Shown: positions 34,701 through 44,528 of the stretch, in pieces
Position numbering within the stretch: the stretch's first letter is position 1
How the letters are laid out: each line of letters begins with the position of its first letter
Origin: Roseimarinus sediminis
GTDB taxonomy: Bacteria; Bacteroidota; Bacteroidia; Bacteroidales; Prolixibacteraceae
DNA length: 64,000 nucleotides
Direction of reading: 5' to 3'
NCBI RefSeq assembly: GCF_050433125.1
Contig: NZ_JBNPXV010000002.1
Span: forward strand, 310,001 to 374,000
Program-made: the position numbers and the translations under genes
Notes under the pieces: generated by a model
Seen by the model: only the letters and a program-made list of their open reading frames with translations
Database searches by the model: none
Told to the model about the DNA's origin: nothing

Positions 34701-37190
34701 TCAATTTTTACCATTATACAATTTATGAATGAAAGCCGCCTTCCCATCGGGCGAGATTCCTTCGAGCGAAATTTTCACTGTGGCTGGCCTGTTTGCATTA
34801 TAAAATGAAACCCTGGCAATTCCGTTTTCGTCGGTATTAATTACCGGTGCCCACAACAAGGTGGTACGTCGGTCGTTTTGATTAAGCTGCTGCTTGTTTT
34901 CGTATTTTGGTGAATAAAACTTTCGGCTTTCATAATAGCCGCGTACTTTGTGTAACAGCTCCCCTGAACTGTAGTCATCGTAATTGGAAAGTCGTTTTGT
35001 GTATACTGCGATAACGCCACCTTTTTGAGCCAGGCTGTTGTGGGGCCACATAATCAGGCTGCTTGGTTCATATACCACCTCAATTCTTTCTACTACATCC
35101 ATGGGCAGGTTCTCAATAGTGAGCTGATCTACTTCCATCCCATCGAGCAAAAACATGGGACTTGACTGCTCCCGCGGATTGCTTAAACCTTTGATATAGA
35201 CTGTCTGTCCATCGTAAAAAACTCTGGAAATACTTCGGCTTAAAAAGTACAGCGGGCCAGGATAGGAAAGGTCGTTTTCGTCGGTGATGACGGCCATGTC
35301 GGCCTTGGGGTAAGGACGCAAATGACTGTCGTTGATGTCGATGTCGTCGACTATTTTTTTAACAAGAATATCCTCAAGCAGAATTTCATATTTCCATGGA
35401 TGATTTTCCTTGTCATCGCTGTAACGTTTTGAAGCTTGCTGTTGGTATTTTTCAATTTTTTCGGGGCGGGGAAGATCAAAATCGTTGAACGAAATAAGTG
35501 GCACTGGTGGCATGAAAGTATTCACCTTTACGCTTTGCTTTCTGTTTCTTTTTTCGGGAACAGCAAAGGCAATTTCGGTCGAATCGGGCAAAACCAGTCC
35601 TGTAAGAACAAATTCACCCTTGTCATCAGTGGTGATACTATCGTGAAAGAGTTGCTCTTTTTGCTTCATCGACAGGGTAAGCAGCGTATTTTTAAGTGTT
35701 TTTCTGAACAGATCCTGTGTTGCGCTGCCTGTCATGGTGATACCATATTGCTTTTTGACTGCAATCTCGGTTGTTGAAGCAACTAGTTCATTCCAGGTGT
35801 AATCGCTCCAGCCCTGGGTAAGCATCAGCAGGTCGAGATGGTCGGCAGCCGCTTTGTTGCTTTCATCGAAGTAATAGCCCGGTGCTTCGATGTGCCCCTT
35901 CAAATCGGATTCAAGCATAAGCGAAGTGAAAATGTTTAGTGGATACCCGGAAAGTGAAGGTGAAAGCTGTCCGTCGGTTACTGAAAGTGAAAGGTTTGCA
36001 TTCTTTACCGGACTCCCGTCGCTGTAGCTTGCTTTTATTTCGATGTTGGCTTGCTCAAAAGGAAGGAGGGTTTCCTTGTCGCACTTTAAGTCCAAGTGTA
36101 CTTTGTCATTCTTGACAATAAAAACCAGTCGGTCGCGCAGTGGAAGCCGCATGCTGTCGAGCAGGGTAATCTGGTTGATGCCCATGGGCAGCTTGCTGTG
36201 TGCCACCTTGTGACTAAGGTATGGGCGGTTGACCCAAATCGAAGTTGAATAATGAAGCATGCCCCTTGAGCTGATCAAAAGGTAGTATTTTGCCGGCTCA
36301 ACTTCCATGGTGTTGGATTTCAGTCGGATGTTGAGCATGCTGTCGCTGTTGCTTATGGTCATGAGCAGCAAGTCGGTGGCCGCGGGAAGCGGGTAACGCT
36401 GTTCGTAACCATCAATTTCAGCATAATAGCTTTTGCCCTTTTCAGGTTTGAAGGTCACTTTTCCCATTCCCCGGTGACTGCTGGCAAAACCGGTAAGCTT
36501 ATTGCCTGTGCTGTCGTAAATTGAACCCTCGATGTCAATTCCATTTCCCTGGGCATCGAGTGCTTTGAAAGCAATATTATTGCTGATACCGCTGGTCATT
36601 TTTCCACCTTCGGGCAGGAACTGTAAATCGATGTGCGCTATTTTACTAACGATTTCATTGGTTTCAGTGCGATTAATGATGCTGTCGAAATGGCTTTGAT
36701 AGTCGCTTGCCTGCTCTAAAACCGGGGTGATGAGTATGCTTTTTTGAAAAAGAAAGGCAGCAGGGAAATTGCTTTGATAAGCGGTGTAAGCACGTAAATT
36801 GTATTTTCCGGGTTTTAGCCTGTACTGATGAAGAATGAAGTCGCCGTAAGAACTTCCTTCGACTACAGCCAGCATATTGCGTGCAGCTAAATTGCTGTTT
36901 TGATCGTATAATTCGACATACAAATTTCGCAATGGCGCAGGGTCGGGAGTTAAAGTGTGAGCATTAAGTAGGTAGGCTTTGAACCAGATGGTGTCGTTTT
37001 GGGCATAAATTTCCCTGTCGGTATGAAGGTAAATTTTCTCGACAGGATTTGAACGAAGGAAGTCAATGTTGGGTTGATAGTTGTTGCTGCTTCTGTTTTG
37101 CGACGAAGTGTACAATGAAAAAAAAAGCAGCACCAGGACAAAACTTATTTGTCCTGGTCTGCTTGTCAATATTTTGTTAATAATTTTCAT
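34701..37190 (-). CDS. MG2 / TonB-plug-domain protein without a beta-barrel
   Basis: This is an exported protein of 829 residues (signal FVLVLLFFSLYTSSQ) of a large, poorly characterised Bacteroidota family. An alpha-2-macroglobulin MG2-like domain comes first (EKIYLHTDREIYAQNDTIWF, about residues 51-70, then YRLKPGKYNLRAYTAYQSNF). Several beta-sandwich, carboxypeptidase-regulatory-like modules follow (DSITTDDKGEFVLTGL). Near the C-terminus is a plug-like segment (MFLLDGMEVDQLT, then VVERIEVVYEPS and GGVIAVYTKR), but there is no room for an outer-membrane barrel. Its ATG overlaps the end of the PL11 gene by 14 bp, so the two are translationally linked. Function is unknown; it may be an outer-membrane-associated partner for surface export or uptake. 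That is speculation. Confidence 0.8.
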   Translation of the reverse strand: MKIINKILTSRPGQISFVLVLLFFSLYTSSQNRSSNNYQPNIDFLRSNPVEKIYLHTDREIYAQNDTIWFKAYLLNAHTLTPDPAPLRNLYVELYDQNSNLAARNMLAVVEGSSYGDFILHQYRLKPGKYNLRAYTAYQSNFPAAFLFQKSILITPVLEQASDYQSHFDSIINRTETNEIVSKIAHIDLQFLPEGGKMTSGISNNIAFKALDAQGNGIDIEGSIYDSTGNKLTGFASSHRGMGKVTFKPEKGKSYYAEIDGYEQRYPLPAATDLLLMTISNSDSMLNIRLKSNTMEVEPAKYYLLISSRGMLHYSTSIWVNRPYLSHKVAHSKLPMGINQITLLDSMRLPLRDRLVFIVKNDKVHLDLKCDKETLLPFEQANIEIKASYSDGSPVKNANLSLSVTDGQLSPSLSGYPLNIFTSLMLESDLKGHIEAPGYYFDESNKAAADHLDLLMLTQGWSDYTWNELVASTTEIAVKKQYGITMTGSATQDLFRKTLKNTLLTLSMKQKEQLFHDSITTDDKGEFVLTGLVLPDSTEIAFAVPEKRNRKQSVKVNTFMPPVPLISFNDFDLPRPEKIEKYQQQASKRYSDDKENHPWKYEILLEDILVKKIVDDIDINDSHLRPYPKADMAVITDENDLSYPGPLYFLSRSISRVFYDGQTVYIKGLSNPREQSSPMFLLDGMEVDQLTIENLPMDVVERIEVVYEPSSLIMWPHNSLAQKGGVIAVYTKRLSNYDDYSSGELLHKVRGYYESRKFYSPKYENKQQLNQNDRRTTLLWAPVINTDENGIARVSFYNANRPATVKISLEGISPDGKAAFIHKLYNGKN

Positions 37191-39792
37191 TGTTTCGGAT
37201 GATTAACTTTTCACCGAACGATTCTCCATCGATCGTCAGAACCAACAGGTAGATACCCGAAGGGTGATTTGAAGTGTCGATGTTTATGGAATTTAATCCG
37301 GCTGCTTGCGATGTCTTTTCAAAGAGCTGAACCCTTTTACCGGTAAAATCATAAAGTTGTGCCGATACTTCCTGCCTGCTTTTAAGCCGGTATTCGATGC
37401 TTACATTGGTACTGGCAGGGTTTGGGTACACCTTCATCGACTGATGGTTTAGGACTGAAGTTGCTTCTTTTGAGCTCAGTATATCACGTACTGCAACAAA
37501 ATACATTGGGTAATCCGATGAAGCCTCGACCGTGTTGGGACCTAAAATCACCGTATCGCCAGCAAAAACTTCTTTTTCATACAAAGCCATTTCGTGTGCA
37601 GGGGTGGTGATGCCCGATACGGTGATGGTTTCATCTTTGCGTTCAAAGCCAGCCAGCCATGCGGGAGGTGTTGTGCTTGCTGAAAAGAAAACAGCAATAA
37701 AGCCGTTCTCGGTAAGTTCAAATCTGGCCAGCGTATCTCCTTTGTTCCAGGCGTTCGACTTGGTCGAAGAGGTAATCCATTCGCTGCCCTGCCATCTTGT
37801 AGGAAAATCGGATGCCTTGATGGTTTTATTGGCGTAAACCGAGGTTTCGGTGTTGAGATCAAATTTTACCTGCCAGTCGGATGCATTTAAAAGGTCGTTA
37901 ACCATCAGGTTTTTGATCATTTCACCTGTTCCGCGGTAATAACCCGACAGCATTTTAACTGCTGGTTTGCTTAGCGGGAAATCCATGTCCGAAGCAAGGT
38001 AATAGCCGGGATGGGGTGGTTGGTTGTACGATGAATTTTGCCAGGAGATGGCCGCACGGTAAACGGGGTCGTGCATCAGGGTGTACAAGCGGTGTTCGGT
38101 TTCCATGGTGGTGGTAAATACTCTGAGCGATTGACTGTTGTCGTTGCGAAGAATGAGCTCTTCCCGCCAGTCGCCAAACAGGTCGGCCTGCAGGGTGGGT
38201 GTTGCCTTTGATCCATTGTTCGAACTGGTTCCATTTCCTGTTAAGAGGCGTGTGCTGCGGTTGAATTTAATGCTCCACTTATCGATGCGATTGCTGTTCA
38301 TCAGCTCGCGGCTCAAATCGCCATCCCACCAAATTACAAAGTTGATTGCATTGGGAATTGCACCGGCATAATTGCCGTCTAAATTGTACAAGCCCAGACC
38401 ACCTGAACCCCAGTAATGAAAACCGGGAACTTCGGGGTCGAGTTCGGCGGCACAGCCACGCCCGGTATCATCGCCGCCGTTGTAACGCCATATTCTTTCT
38501 CCGCTATCGGCATAGCGAACCGAAATTCCATAAGGAGAATTTTCGTGACACATGAAAACCATGGGCCTGGGATCGTTTTTCTTCATGTAGGTAACATGGG
38601 CGGCATCGCCGTGCCCCAAGCCTGATGAATTCAGTCCTTCGCCGGTTCCGGAAATGACTGCTGCACCGGTAACCAGGTCCTGCCGTCCATCGCCGTTGGC
38701 ATCGATTACATGGATGCCATGATTACCCTGTCCGTAATACGAGCCATTACCCGAAGCGTTGGAGTCGAAGGTCCAGGCACGGCTTAGTTCACCGTTGCGC
38801 CAGTTCCATGCGGCCATGGTCAGACGGGTGTAATAACCCCGCTGAAATACGGCCGAAGGTTTTTCACCATCGACATAGGCGACTGCTGCGTTGTATCGGT
38901 CGAGACGGTTTCCGTAGTCATCGCCCCACGATGAAACGTTCCCTCGCACAGGCCAGTAGGAGGTAGTGGCCAGTTCTTCGCCTGTTTCTCCATCGAATAC
39001 GGTAAGGAACTCGGGCCCCGAAAGAATGTATCCCCACGGATTGCGGTATTCTTTGCTATGATCGGTGTTGGCAGCTGGTCCCCTGCTAAGGTAATTGCCA
39101 CTGGCATCTTTGGTTCCAGGGGCTGTTTTGCACATGATTTCGGCCTTTCCGTTGCCATCGAAATCGAAGACCAGAAACTGTGTGTAATGTGCGCCGGCCC
39201 TGATGTTGGGGCCTAGGTCGATGCGCCACAGGTGTTCACCATCGAGGGTGTAGCCATCGAGCAATACATTGTCGGTGGTGCCACCCTGAGAGTTGTCTTT
39301 TGCATTGTCGGGATCCCATTTGAGCACAATGTCGTATTCTCCATCGCCATTCAAATCACCGGTACTGGCATCGTTGGGATAGTAAGTTCCTCCGTGCTGC
39401 CCTTTACCCGGCCTGTTCAGGGGAATGTCAAAATAACCGGCATTTTCACCTTCGTTGTCGTTGATGATTCGCGCCATTTCTTGATTCTCCTGTTCAACTC
39501 CGTTGATAAGGGCTTTTACAAAATAACGGCTGTTTTGAGGGGCATTGGCATCAAAATAGGAGGTGGTGCCTGTTATCGGATTGTCGTTAATTTTGCTTGT
39601 GTTACGGTAAATATTGAAACCGGTATTAAAATCTTCGTCACTCAGTAAACGCCACGACACCAGATAACCATCGCCTTTTTTTGCTGCAATGGCTCCTCTG
39701 TCGAGCCGTTCAACCTGCTTTTGTGCAAGAAGCTGTGGTCCGAAGATGCCGGATAATATGAGTGCTGTAAGTACAAAAAATAATTTCTTCAT
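37177..39792 (-). CDS. PL11 rhamnogalacturonan lyase with T9SS sorting domain
   Basis: This endo- or exo-lyase cleaves the Rha-GalA linkage of RG-I by beta-elimination, leaving the unsaturated end that GH105 removes. The ATG at 39792 (a GTG lies just before it) gives signal MKKLFFVLTALILSGIFGPQ. The 871-residue protein has an FnIII-like N-terminal region beginning ERLDRGAIAAKKGDGYLVSW. An eight-bladed PL11 propeller follows with TGDLNGDGEYDIVLKWDPD, GAHYTQFLVFDFDGNGKAEI, GHGDAAHVTYM and PTLQADLFGDWREELILRND. An accessory beta domain is next (about 630-770), and the T9SS type A sorting domain ends the protein (MKVYPNPASTNVSIEY onward, about 786-871). Surface or extracellular location follows from the sorting domain. 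The downstream MG2 gene overlaps by 14 bp. Confidence 0.95.
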   Translation of the reverse strand: MKKLFFVLTALILSGIFGPQLLAQKQVERLDRGAIAAKKGDGYLVSWRLLSDEDFNTGFNIYRNTSKINDNPITGTTSYFDANAPQNSRYFVKALINGVEQENQEMARIINDNEGENAGYFDIPLNRPGKGQHGGTYYPNDASTGDLNGDGEYDIVLKWDPDNAKDNSQGGTTDNVLLDGYTLDGEHLWRIDLGPNIRAGAHYTQFLVFDFDGNGKAEIMCKTAPGTKDASGNYLSRGPAANTDHSKEYRNPWGYILSGPEFLTVFDGETGEELATTSYWPVRGNVSSWGDDYGNRLDRYNAAVAYVDGEKPSAVFQRGYYTRLTMAAWNWRNGELSRAWTFDSNASGNGSYYGQGNHGIHVIDANGDGRQDLVTGAAVISGTGEGLNSSGLGHGDAAHVTYMKKNDPRPMVFMCHENSPYGISVRYADSGERIWRYNGGDDTGRGCAAELDPEVPGFHYWGSGGLGLYNLDGNYAGAIPNAINFVIWWDGDLSRELMNSNRIDKWSIKFNRSTRLLTGNGTSSNNGSKATPTLQADLFGDWREELILRNDNSQSLRVFTTTMETEHRLYTLMHDPVYRAAISWQNSSYNQPPHPGYYLASDMDFPLSKPAVKMLSGYYRGTGEMIKNLMVNDLLNASDWQVKFDLNTETSVYANKTIKASDFPTRWQGSEWITSSTKSNAWNKGDTLARFELTENGFIAVFFSASTTPPAWLAGFERKDETITVSGITTPAHEMALYEKEVFAGDTVILGPNTVEASSDYPMYFVAVRDILSSKEATSVLNHQSMKVYPNPASTNVSIEYRLKSRQEVSAQLYDFTGKRVQLFEKTSQAAGLNSINIDTSNHPSGIYLLVLTIDGESFGEKLIIRNNENY

Positions 39793-39822
39793 CACTTTCT
39801 TCTCCTGAGTTCTGTTAAAGAA

Positions 39823-42800
39823 TTATTGCTTAATAATTTTATGCTTGTAAATCGTATTGTCTGTTTTGATTTCCACGAAATAGATGCCGGCATGGAATGC
39901 CGAGACATCGATATAGTGTGGCTTATTGCCTGAAAGTTGCCTGCTTGTAAGCGTTTTGCCACTTAGGTCGCTAATAATCAGTTCAACATTGTTTGCCTCC
40001 TTGTTTTCAATTATCAGCACATCGCTCACCGGGTTAGGATACATTTTGACGGACGATTGTTTGATGGACAGGGCCGAGGTGGCTTTGGCTACTTTAATCA
40101 GGCCTTTGCTTTCGAGTTCCGACAAGTCCCACACCAGTCCCTCGCCGGGTGTTTCTGGAGAAATGACGTCGAAACTTCCCGAAATGTTTTCACTTTTAAA
40201 AAGGGTGAATTCATTTCCTTCGGCAAATTCGCGGGTAGTGGAATTGATAATTTCCAGTTTTCCACCCAACTGAACGGAGCCTGCTACCACATAATCGATG
40301 TAATTAAACAGCGGGTTGGCTTTTACTTCAAGCTTTGAGCCATTGTTGAATTTCAATATTTTGTTGATGGTCATAAATCGTCCGGTGCTTGCCGAACCAG
40401 GAGCCAGCGTTCCCAGAAAATCGACCGAAACATTGCCTCCAATGATGCCTTCACCGCTAAGCTTTGCTCCGCTTTTGACCGAAACGTTTCCGTTGCCGGT
40501 AGCACTGCCCGATGTGTTCTCCACTTTCAGAACGCCATGGTTGATGATTGTTCCGCCAGTGTAGGTATTGTTGTTGGTAAGGGTGAAGGTGCCACTACCC
40601 ACTTTGGTAAGGCTCCCGGCGTTGATGGTTCCATTGAATTCAGAATCGATGTCTTTCGAACCAATCCGGTAGTTCTCGCTGCCGGTAAGTGATCCGTTGC
40701 CTGCCAGGGCTCCCAGTATCAAAGTGGTGCCTTTGTCGTTGTAGGTGTATAAATTGGAGTTGACAATCAGCAGTGCATTTGGTAAACCATTGCTGTTGTT
40801 TATTCTTAAATCGGCACTGCTTCCGGTGGCACTGCAATTCAAAGTACCTTCAAATTGGCTCATATCTCCATTCAGATCGGTGCGAACAAAAGGAATATGC
40901 ATGTTGAGGGTGCCGGCTCCTGTAAGTTTTCCGGTATAGTAGCCCCTGCTGTCCATCCAGATGTCGGCTGTTTTTCCTTCGGGAACATCAATGTTCCAGC
41001 TTAGGGTGCTGTACGAACCGCTGTTGTCGTTGCAGCGAAGCGTTCCTCCTTCGAGCGAAATGGTTTTGCCCGGGTTGGTATTGTCGTTTAACAGGCTAAT
41101 ACTTCCTTCTTTCAAAATGGTAAGCGAATGGGTATTATTGCCGGCCAGAACAAGATTCCCTGCTCCGGTTTTAGTCAGCACACCGCCGGTGATCCTTTCA
41201 TTCCACTGAAGGTTTTGTGTATTTCGGAGGGTGGCTCCATGGGTCCCGATCTTTAAAGCACGATCGGTTTTATTTTCACCTGTAACAGCCAGCGTTGCCC
41301 CGTCGATTTCAAATAAATCGGGATTATTGCTCATAGGCCCAATTGCTCCTGTTTCCTGAGCGTTGGGCAGTTTTTGAAGCAAGAGCGTACCTTCTTGTAA
41401 CAACACCTTGCCGGTAAAATCGTTGTTGTTGGCAATGTAGAGTACTCCGCTACCTGTTTTCGTAAGCGTGGCATTGCCTGCAATGGTTCCGTTTCCGGTG
41501 AAAGTATAATTCTCGCTTGCATTGACCAATATCGATGATGGCGTAACCTCACTGTTGATATTCACTGATTTGCTAAGCGCATTGTCGTTGAAAACGACTG
41601 CATCCTGATCGACAAAAATATCGGGCGTACCGTTGTTAACAAAGTTTTCGGTGAGCGATAAATCCCATTCGCTGCCGGTTTTGTCGCCCTTCCACTCGAT
41701 GGTGCTTGCGGCACGAACGGCTTTTATTTCGAGATATAGCTTGCCATCGTTCAGTTTTAATTTTGAAGGAGTGCCCGAAATGCCTTCTACCACAATGGTT
41801 TCAATATCGCCATTTACTTCGCCGTTGATCTCGGCCAGCAGGTAGTCGCCGGCTTCCAGTTTTTCTTCTCCTTCATTAAAATGTGGCTTAATATTGAAGA
41901 CTACCTTGTTGTCGAAAGTGAAAGCACCATCGATGATTAAGCTGTCGTTCATTGATGAAGTGGGTGAATACAGGTCGAAAACCAGACTGGAACCTTCTTC
42001 CATGCTCAGGCTGTTGCCGATGGTTAATGTGGCACTTGAGTCGGCCGGGCCGGTCTCAAGGATGGATCCATAGCGCATGCTTACCCCGTTCCCGAGTTGA
42101 CCTGCCGCATTGAGCTCAGCAAAGTGTTTCAGCACGATGGGACTGTTTTCAAGTGTTCCATTGATAATGATATTTCCAGCCCATACTTCAGTTGTTCCGG
42201 TGAAGTTATGGTGGCCATTGATGGTAAGTGTTCCAACACCCTGTTTTACCAGCAGCATTTCGCCCGAAAGTTTTCCTTCGGAAGCTTCGAGGGTATAAGC
42301 GCCTTCTGAATTAACACTTACAACTTTGGGGGCTACATCGGCGCTGATGTTAACAGTAAGATCGCTACCGGCTGAGATGTCGAAAAGTACATGTTGCCCA
42401 TCGGTAAAGAGGGTGTCCTTACCGTCGGATTTCCAATTGGCAGCACTTTTATCCCAGTTTCCCTGGCCCGAATATACCAGTCGTTTATTGCTTATTGCCG
42501 GTGGTGGCGGGCTGGTGATCCCTTCGGCTTCGCCCAGGAAGTAGCTAACATGTGGCGGCTGGTTGTAGCCGCACATTTGCCAGCATACAGCCTGACGGTA
42601 CTGATGATCGTGCATCAGTGTATAATTGCGGTAGCTGGTCGGATCGGTGGTGGTATAAATGCGGATGGCCGTATTGGCCTCGTTGCGCCATACCACTTCT
42701 TCGCGCCAGTCGCCAAAAAGATCGGCCTGCAGCGAAGGGGTTCCCTTGGTATAGTTGTTTGAAATGGCCCCTTTGGCAACGAAAATATTGCCTTTACCAA

Positions 42801-44331
42801 ATTTTGAGATAGAACCGGTGCCATAACCACTTGCTGTTGAAAAATTGGTATGATCGAGCAATTCATCGAGTAAATCGCCATCCCAGAAAATTCTGTAATT
42901 AACCGATCCGCCTGCATCAATTCTTTCAAGGGAGGAAGCAGAAAAAGAGTAATTACTTCCCCATAGCTCTGCCCCTTTGTAATCATCGCTGATATTGGCA
43001 GCCATACAACGCCCGCAGTCGCGACCGAGTACATCGTGAATAAGAATCTCACCGGTGGCACCATCGTACAATATGGTGCCATACATGGGTGAATTTTCGA
43101 GGCATTTCCATATTTCAGTTCCTTTTCGGAAAGGATCGAGGTCGCCTACATGCAATGCATCGCCATGGCCCATTCGGGTTGAATAAAGGCCTTTCCCGTC
43201 GTCGTCGACGGTCATGGAGCCCCATACAATTTCATCGCGGCCGTCACCATCGACATCGGCAATGGTGTAGTTGTGGTTTCCCTGTCCGTAGTATGGATCG
43301 CTGGTGTCGGTTGCTTTCCACTCCCAACGCAGCTGAAGTTTTTTGTTCACCACATCGTAAGTGCGCATCACCGTTCTGGTATATATTCCACGACCAATGA
43401 AAAGGCTGGGTTTTTGCCCATCGAGATAGGGGGCACCAAAGAAATATTTACTGGCGCGGTGGCCATAGGCTTTGTTTGGATTCTCAGGCCACCACCAGCC
43501 TGAGCTGATGCGGGGAATAAAATTGACCCGGTCGAGTTCGCTTCCTGTCTCACCATCGATGAGCGAGAGAAACTCGGGGCCGGCATTCATGTATTGCATG
43601 TTGGCGGTGGTGCCAACCGAATAGCGGTAGTTGGTTCGTCCGTCGTTGTCGGTATCGCCAATCTGGGTGCCGTCGCCAAAAATGGTTCCTTCCGAGCTGC
43701 GCATAAACACTTCGGCCTTTCCGTCTTCATCAAAGTCGAAAGCAGCAATGTTGATTTCTACATCGGGGAGTATGTTGGGGCCGACGTTGATTTCCCAAAG
43801 GAAGGTTCCGTCCTGCTTGTAAGCTTCAAAATAAGAGTAGTTGGTATTGTCTTCATTCCAACCTTTGGCTATGCGTTTTACGATGATTTCATATGCGCCG
43901 TCGCCATCAAGATCGGCTGTGGTGGCATCGTTAATTTCGTAAATTGAGGTATTTCGTGTTTTGAGGATAATTTCCTTGTATTGTTTCTGAAGCGGGGTAA
44001 CAGCGGGGGAGGGTGACTGCTCTGTCCCGTTTGCGATGGCCCTTACGGTGTAACTGGAGGCAAGTGTTCCCTGCGTATCGGTATAGTTGGACACTTCGAG
44101 CGGGAGCTCATTCAGCTTCTCACCATCGCGGTAGAGGTTGTAGGTGGTTCCGTACCATTCGGAACCCGGAATTCGCCAGCTGACAAAAACACCGTTGTCG
44201 GTTTTAACAGCTACCAAACCACGGTCGAGGGTTTCCATTTTGCGCTGGGCAACACCATCATTAATTGAAAAGATAAAAAGTAATGCCAGCAGGGCAGAGC
44301 TTAAAAGGATGGATAAATTTTTACTGTTCAT
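39823..44331 (-). CDS. PL11-family lyase fused to PATR beta-solenoid and T9SS domain
   Basis: This is a very large secreted PL11 protein of 1502 residues from the ATG at 44331 (signal ILLSSALLALLFIFSI). ATGs at 44358 and 44364 are possible alternatives, and the frame opens with TTG at 44376. The PL11 part (about residues 30-610) starts METLDRGLVAVKTDNGVFVS. It contains TADLDGDGAYEIIVKR, FDFDEDGKAEVF, GHGDALHVGD and PSLQADLFGDWREEVVWRN. Autotransporter-associated (PATR) repeats follow (about 615-1400): LVKQGVGTLTINGHHNF, LTKTGSGVLYIANNNDF, LTKTGAGNLVLAGNNT and LTKVGSGTFTLTNNNTY. A T9SS sorting domain ends it (KMYPNPVSDVLIIEN). Its propeller lacks the GAHYTQF block of the neighbouring PL11, so specificity may differ. 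Confidence 0.93.
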   Translation of the reverse strand: MNSKNLSILLSSALLALLFIFSINDGVAQRKMETLDRGLVAVKTDNGVFVSWRIPGSEWYGTTYNLYRDGEKLNELPLEVSNYTDTQGTLASSYTVRAIANGTEQSPSPAVTPLQKQYKEIILKTRNTSIYEINDATTADLDGDGAYEIIVKRIAKGWNEDNTNYSYFEAYKQDGTFLWEINVGPNILPDVEINIAAFDFDEDGKAEVFMRSSEGTIFGDGTQIGDTDNDGRTNYRYSVGTTANMQYMNAGPEFLSLIDGETGSELDRVNFIPRISSGWWWPENPNKAYGHRASKYFFGAPYLDGQKPSLFIGRGIYTRTVMRTYDVVNKKLQLRWEWKATDTSDPYYGQGNHNYTIADVDGDGRDEIVWGSMTVDDDGKGLYSTRMGHGDALHVGDLDPFRKGTEIWKCLENSPMYGTILYDGATGEILIHDVLGRDCGRCMAANISDDYKGAELWGSNYSFSASSLERIDAGGSVNYRIFWDGDLLDELLDHTNFSTASGYGTGSISKFGKGNIFVAKGAISNNYTKGTPSLQADLFGDWREEVVWRNEANTAIRIYTTTDPTSYRNYTLMHDHQYRQAVCWQMCGYNQPPHVSYFLGEAEGITSPPPPAISNKRLVYSGQGNWDKSAANWKSDGKDTLFTDGQHVLFDISAGSDLTVNISADVAPKVVSVNSEGAYTLEASEGKLSGEMLLVKQGVGTLTINGHHNFTGTTEVWAGNIIINGTLENSPIVLKHFAELNAAGQLGNGVSMRYGSILETGPADSSATLTIGNSLSMEEGSSLVFDLYSPTSSMNDSLIIDGAFTFDNKVVFNIKPHFNEGEEKLEAGDYLLAEINGEVNGDIETIVVEGISGTPSKLKLNDGKLYLEIKAVRAASTIEWKGDKTGSEWDLSLTENFVNNGTPDIFVDQDAVVFNDNALSKSVNINSEVTPSSILVNASENYTFTGNGTIAGNATLTKTGSGVLYIANNNDFTGKVLLQEGTLLLQKLPNAQETGAIGPMSNNPDLFEIDGATLAVTGENKTDRALKIGTHGATLRNTQNLQWNERITGGVLTKTGAGNLVLAGNNTHSLTILKEGSISLLNDNTNPGKTISLEGGTLRCNDNSGSYSTLSWNIDVPEGKTADIWMDSRGYYTGKLTGAGTLNMHIPFVRTDLNGDMSQFEGTLNCSATGSSADLRINNSNGLPNALLIVNSNLYTYNDKGTTLILGALAGNGSLTGSENYRIGSKDIDSEFNGTINAGSLTKVGSGTFTLTNNNTYTGGTIINHGVLKVENTSGSATGNGNVSVKSGAKLSGEGIIGGNVSVDFLGTLAPGSASTGRFMTINKILKFNNGSKLEVKANPLFNYIDYVVAGSVQLGGKLEIINSTTREFAEGNEFTLFKSENISGSFDVISPETPGEGLVWDLSELESKGLIKVAKATSALSIKQSSVKMYPNPVSDVLIIENKEANNVELIISDLSGKTLTSRQLSGNKPHYIDVSAFHAGIYFVEIKTDNTIYKHKIIKQ

Positions 44332-44420
44332 TTTATTTTGTGATTTCGTATGGCTCATTATCATTTGAAGGGACAAGTAGATAGCTTGGTAAATGAACGT
44401 TGATATTTAGAAATAGTTTA

Positions 44421-44498
44421 AATAAAAAGGCTGCCCGGATAAGGATGCTGAAAATGAAACCTGTTCATTTTAATACAATTACCTATCGCAGACAGCCT
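44421..44498 (-). terminator. Terminator separating the FAS1-SusCD operon from PL11 genes
   Basis: On the minus strand AGGCTG (plus 44493-44498) and CAGCCT (plus 44428-44433) close an extended stem that ends in TTTTTATTT. Within it lies AAAATGAA/TTCATTTT (44451-44458 and 44464-44471). It comes just after the stop of the T9SS repeat protein. The PL11 gene therefore probably has its own promoter in the remaining 90 bp, although I found no exact TAnnTTTG there. Confidence 0.7.
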
Positions 44499-44528
44499 CT
44501 TCTGAATTAATTATTGTTGGTCATGAAT

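Noticed and set aside
39823..42500. CRISPR or tandem DNA repeat suspected from the PATR region
   Set aside because: The repetition is at protein level only; the DNA units are diverged and irregularly spaced.
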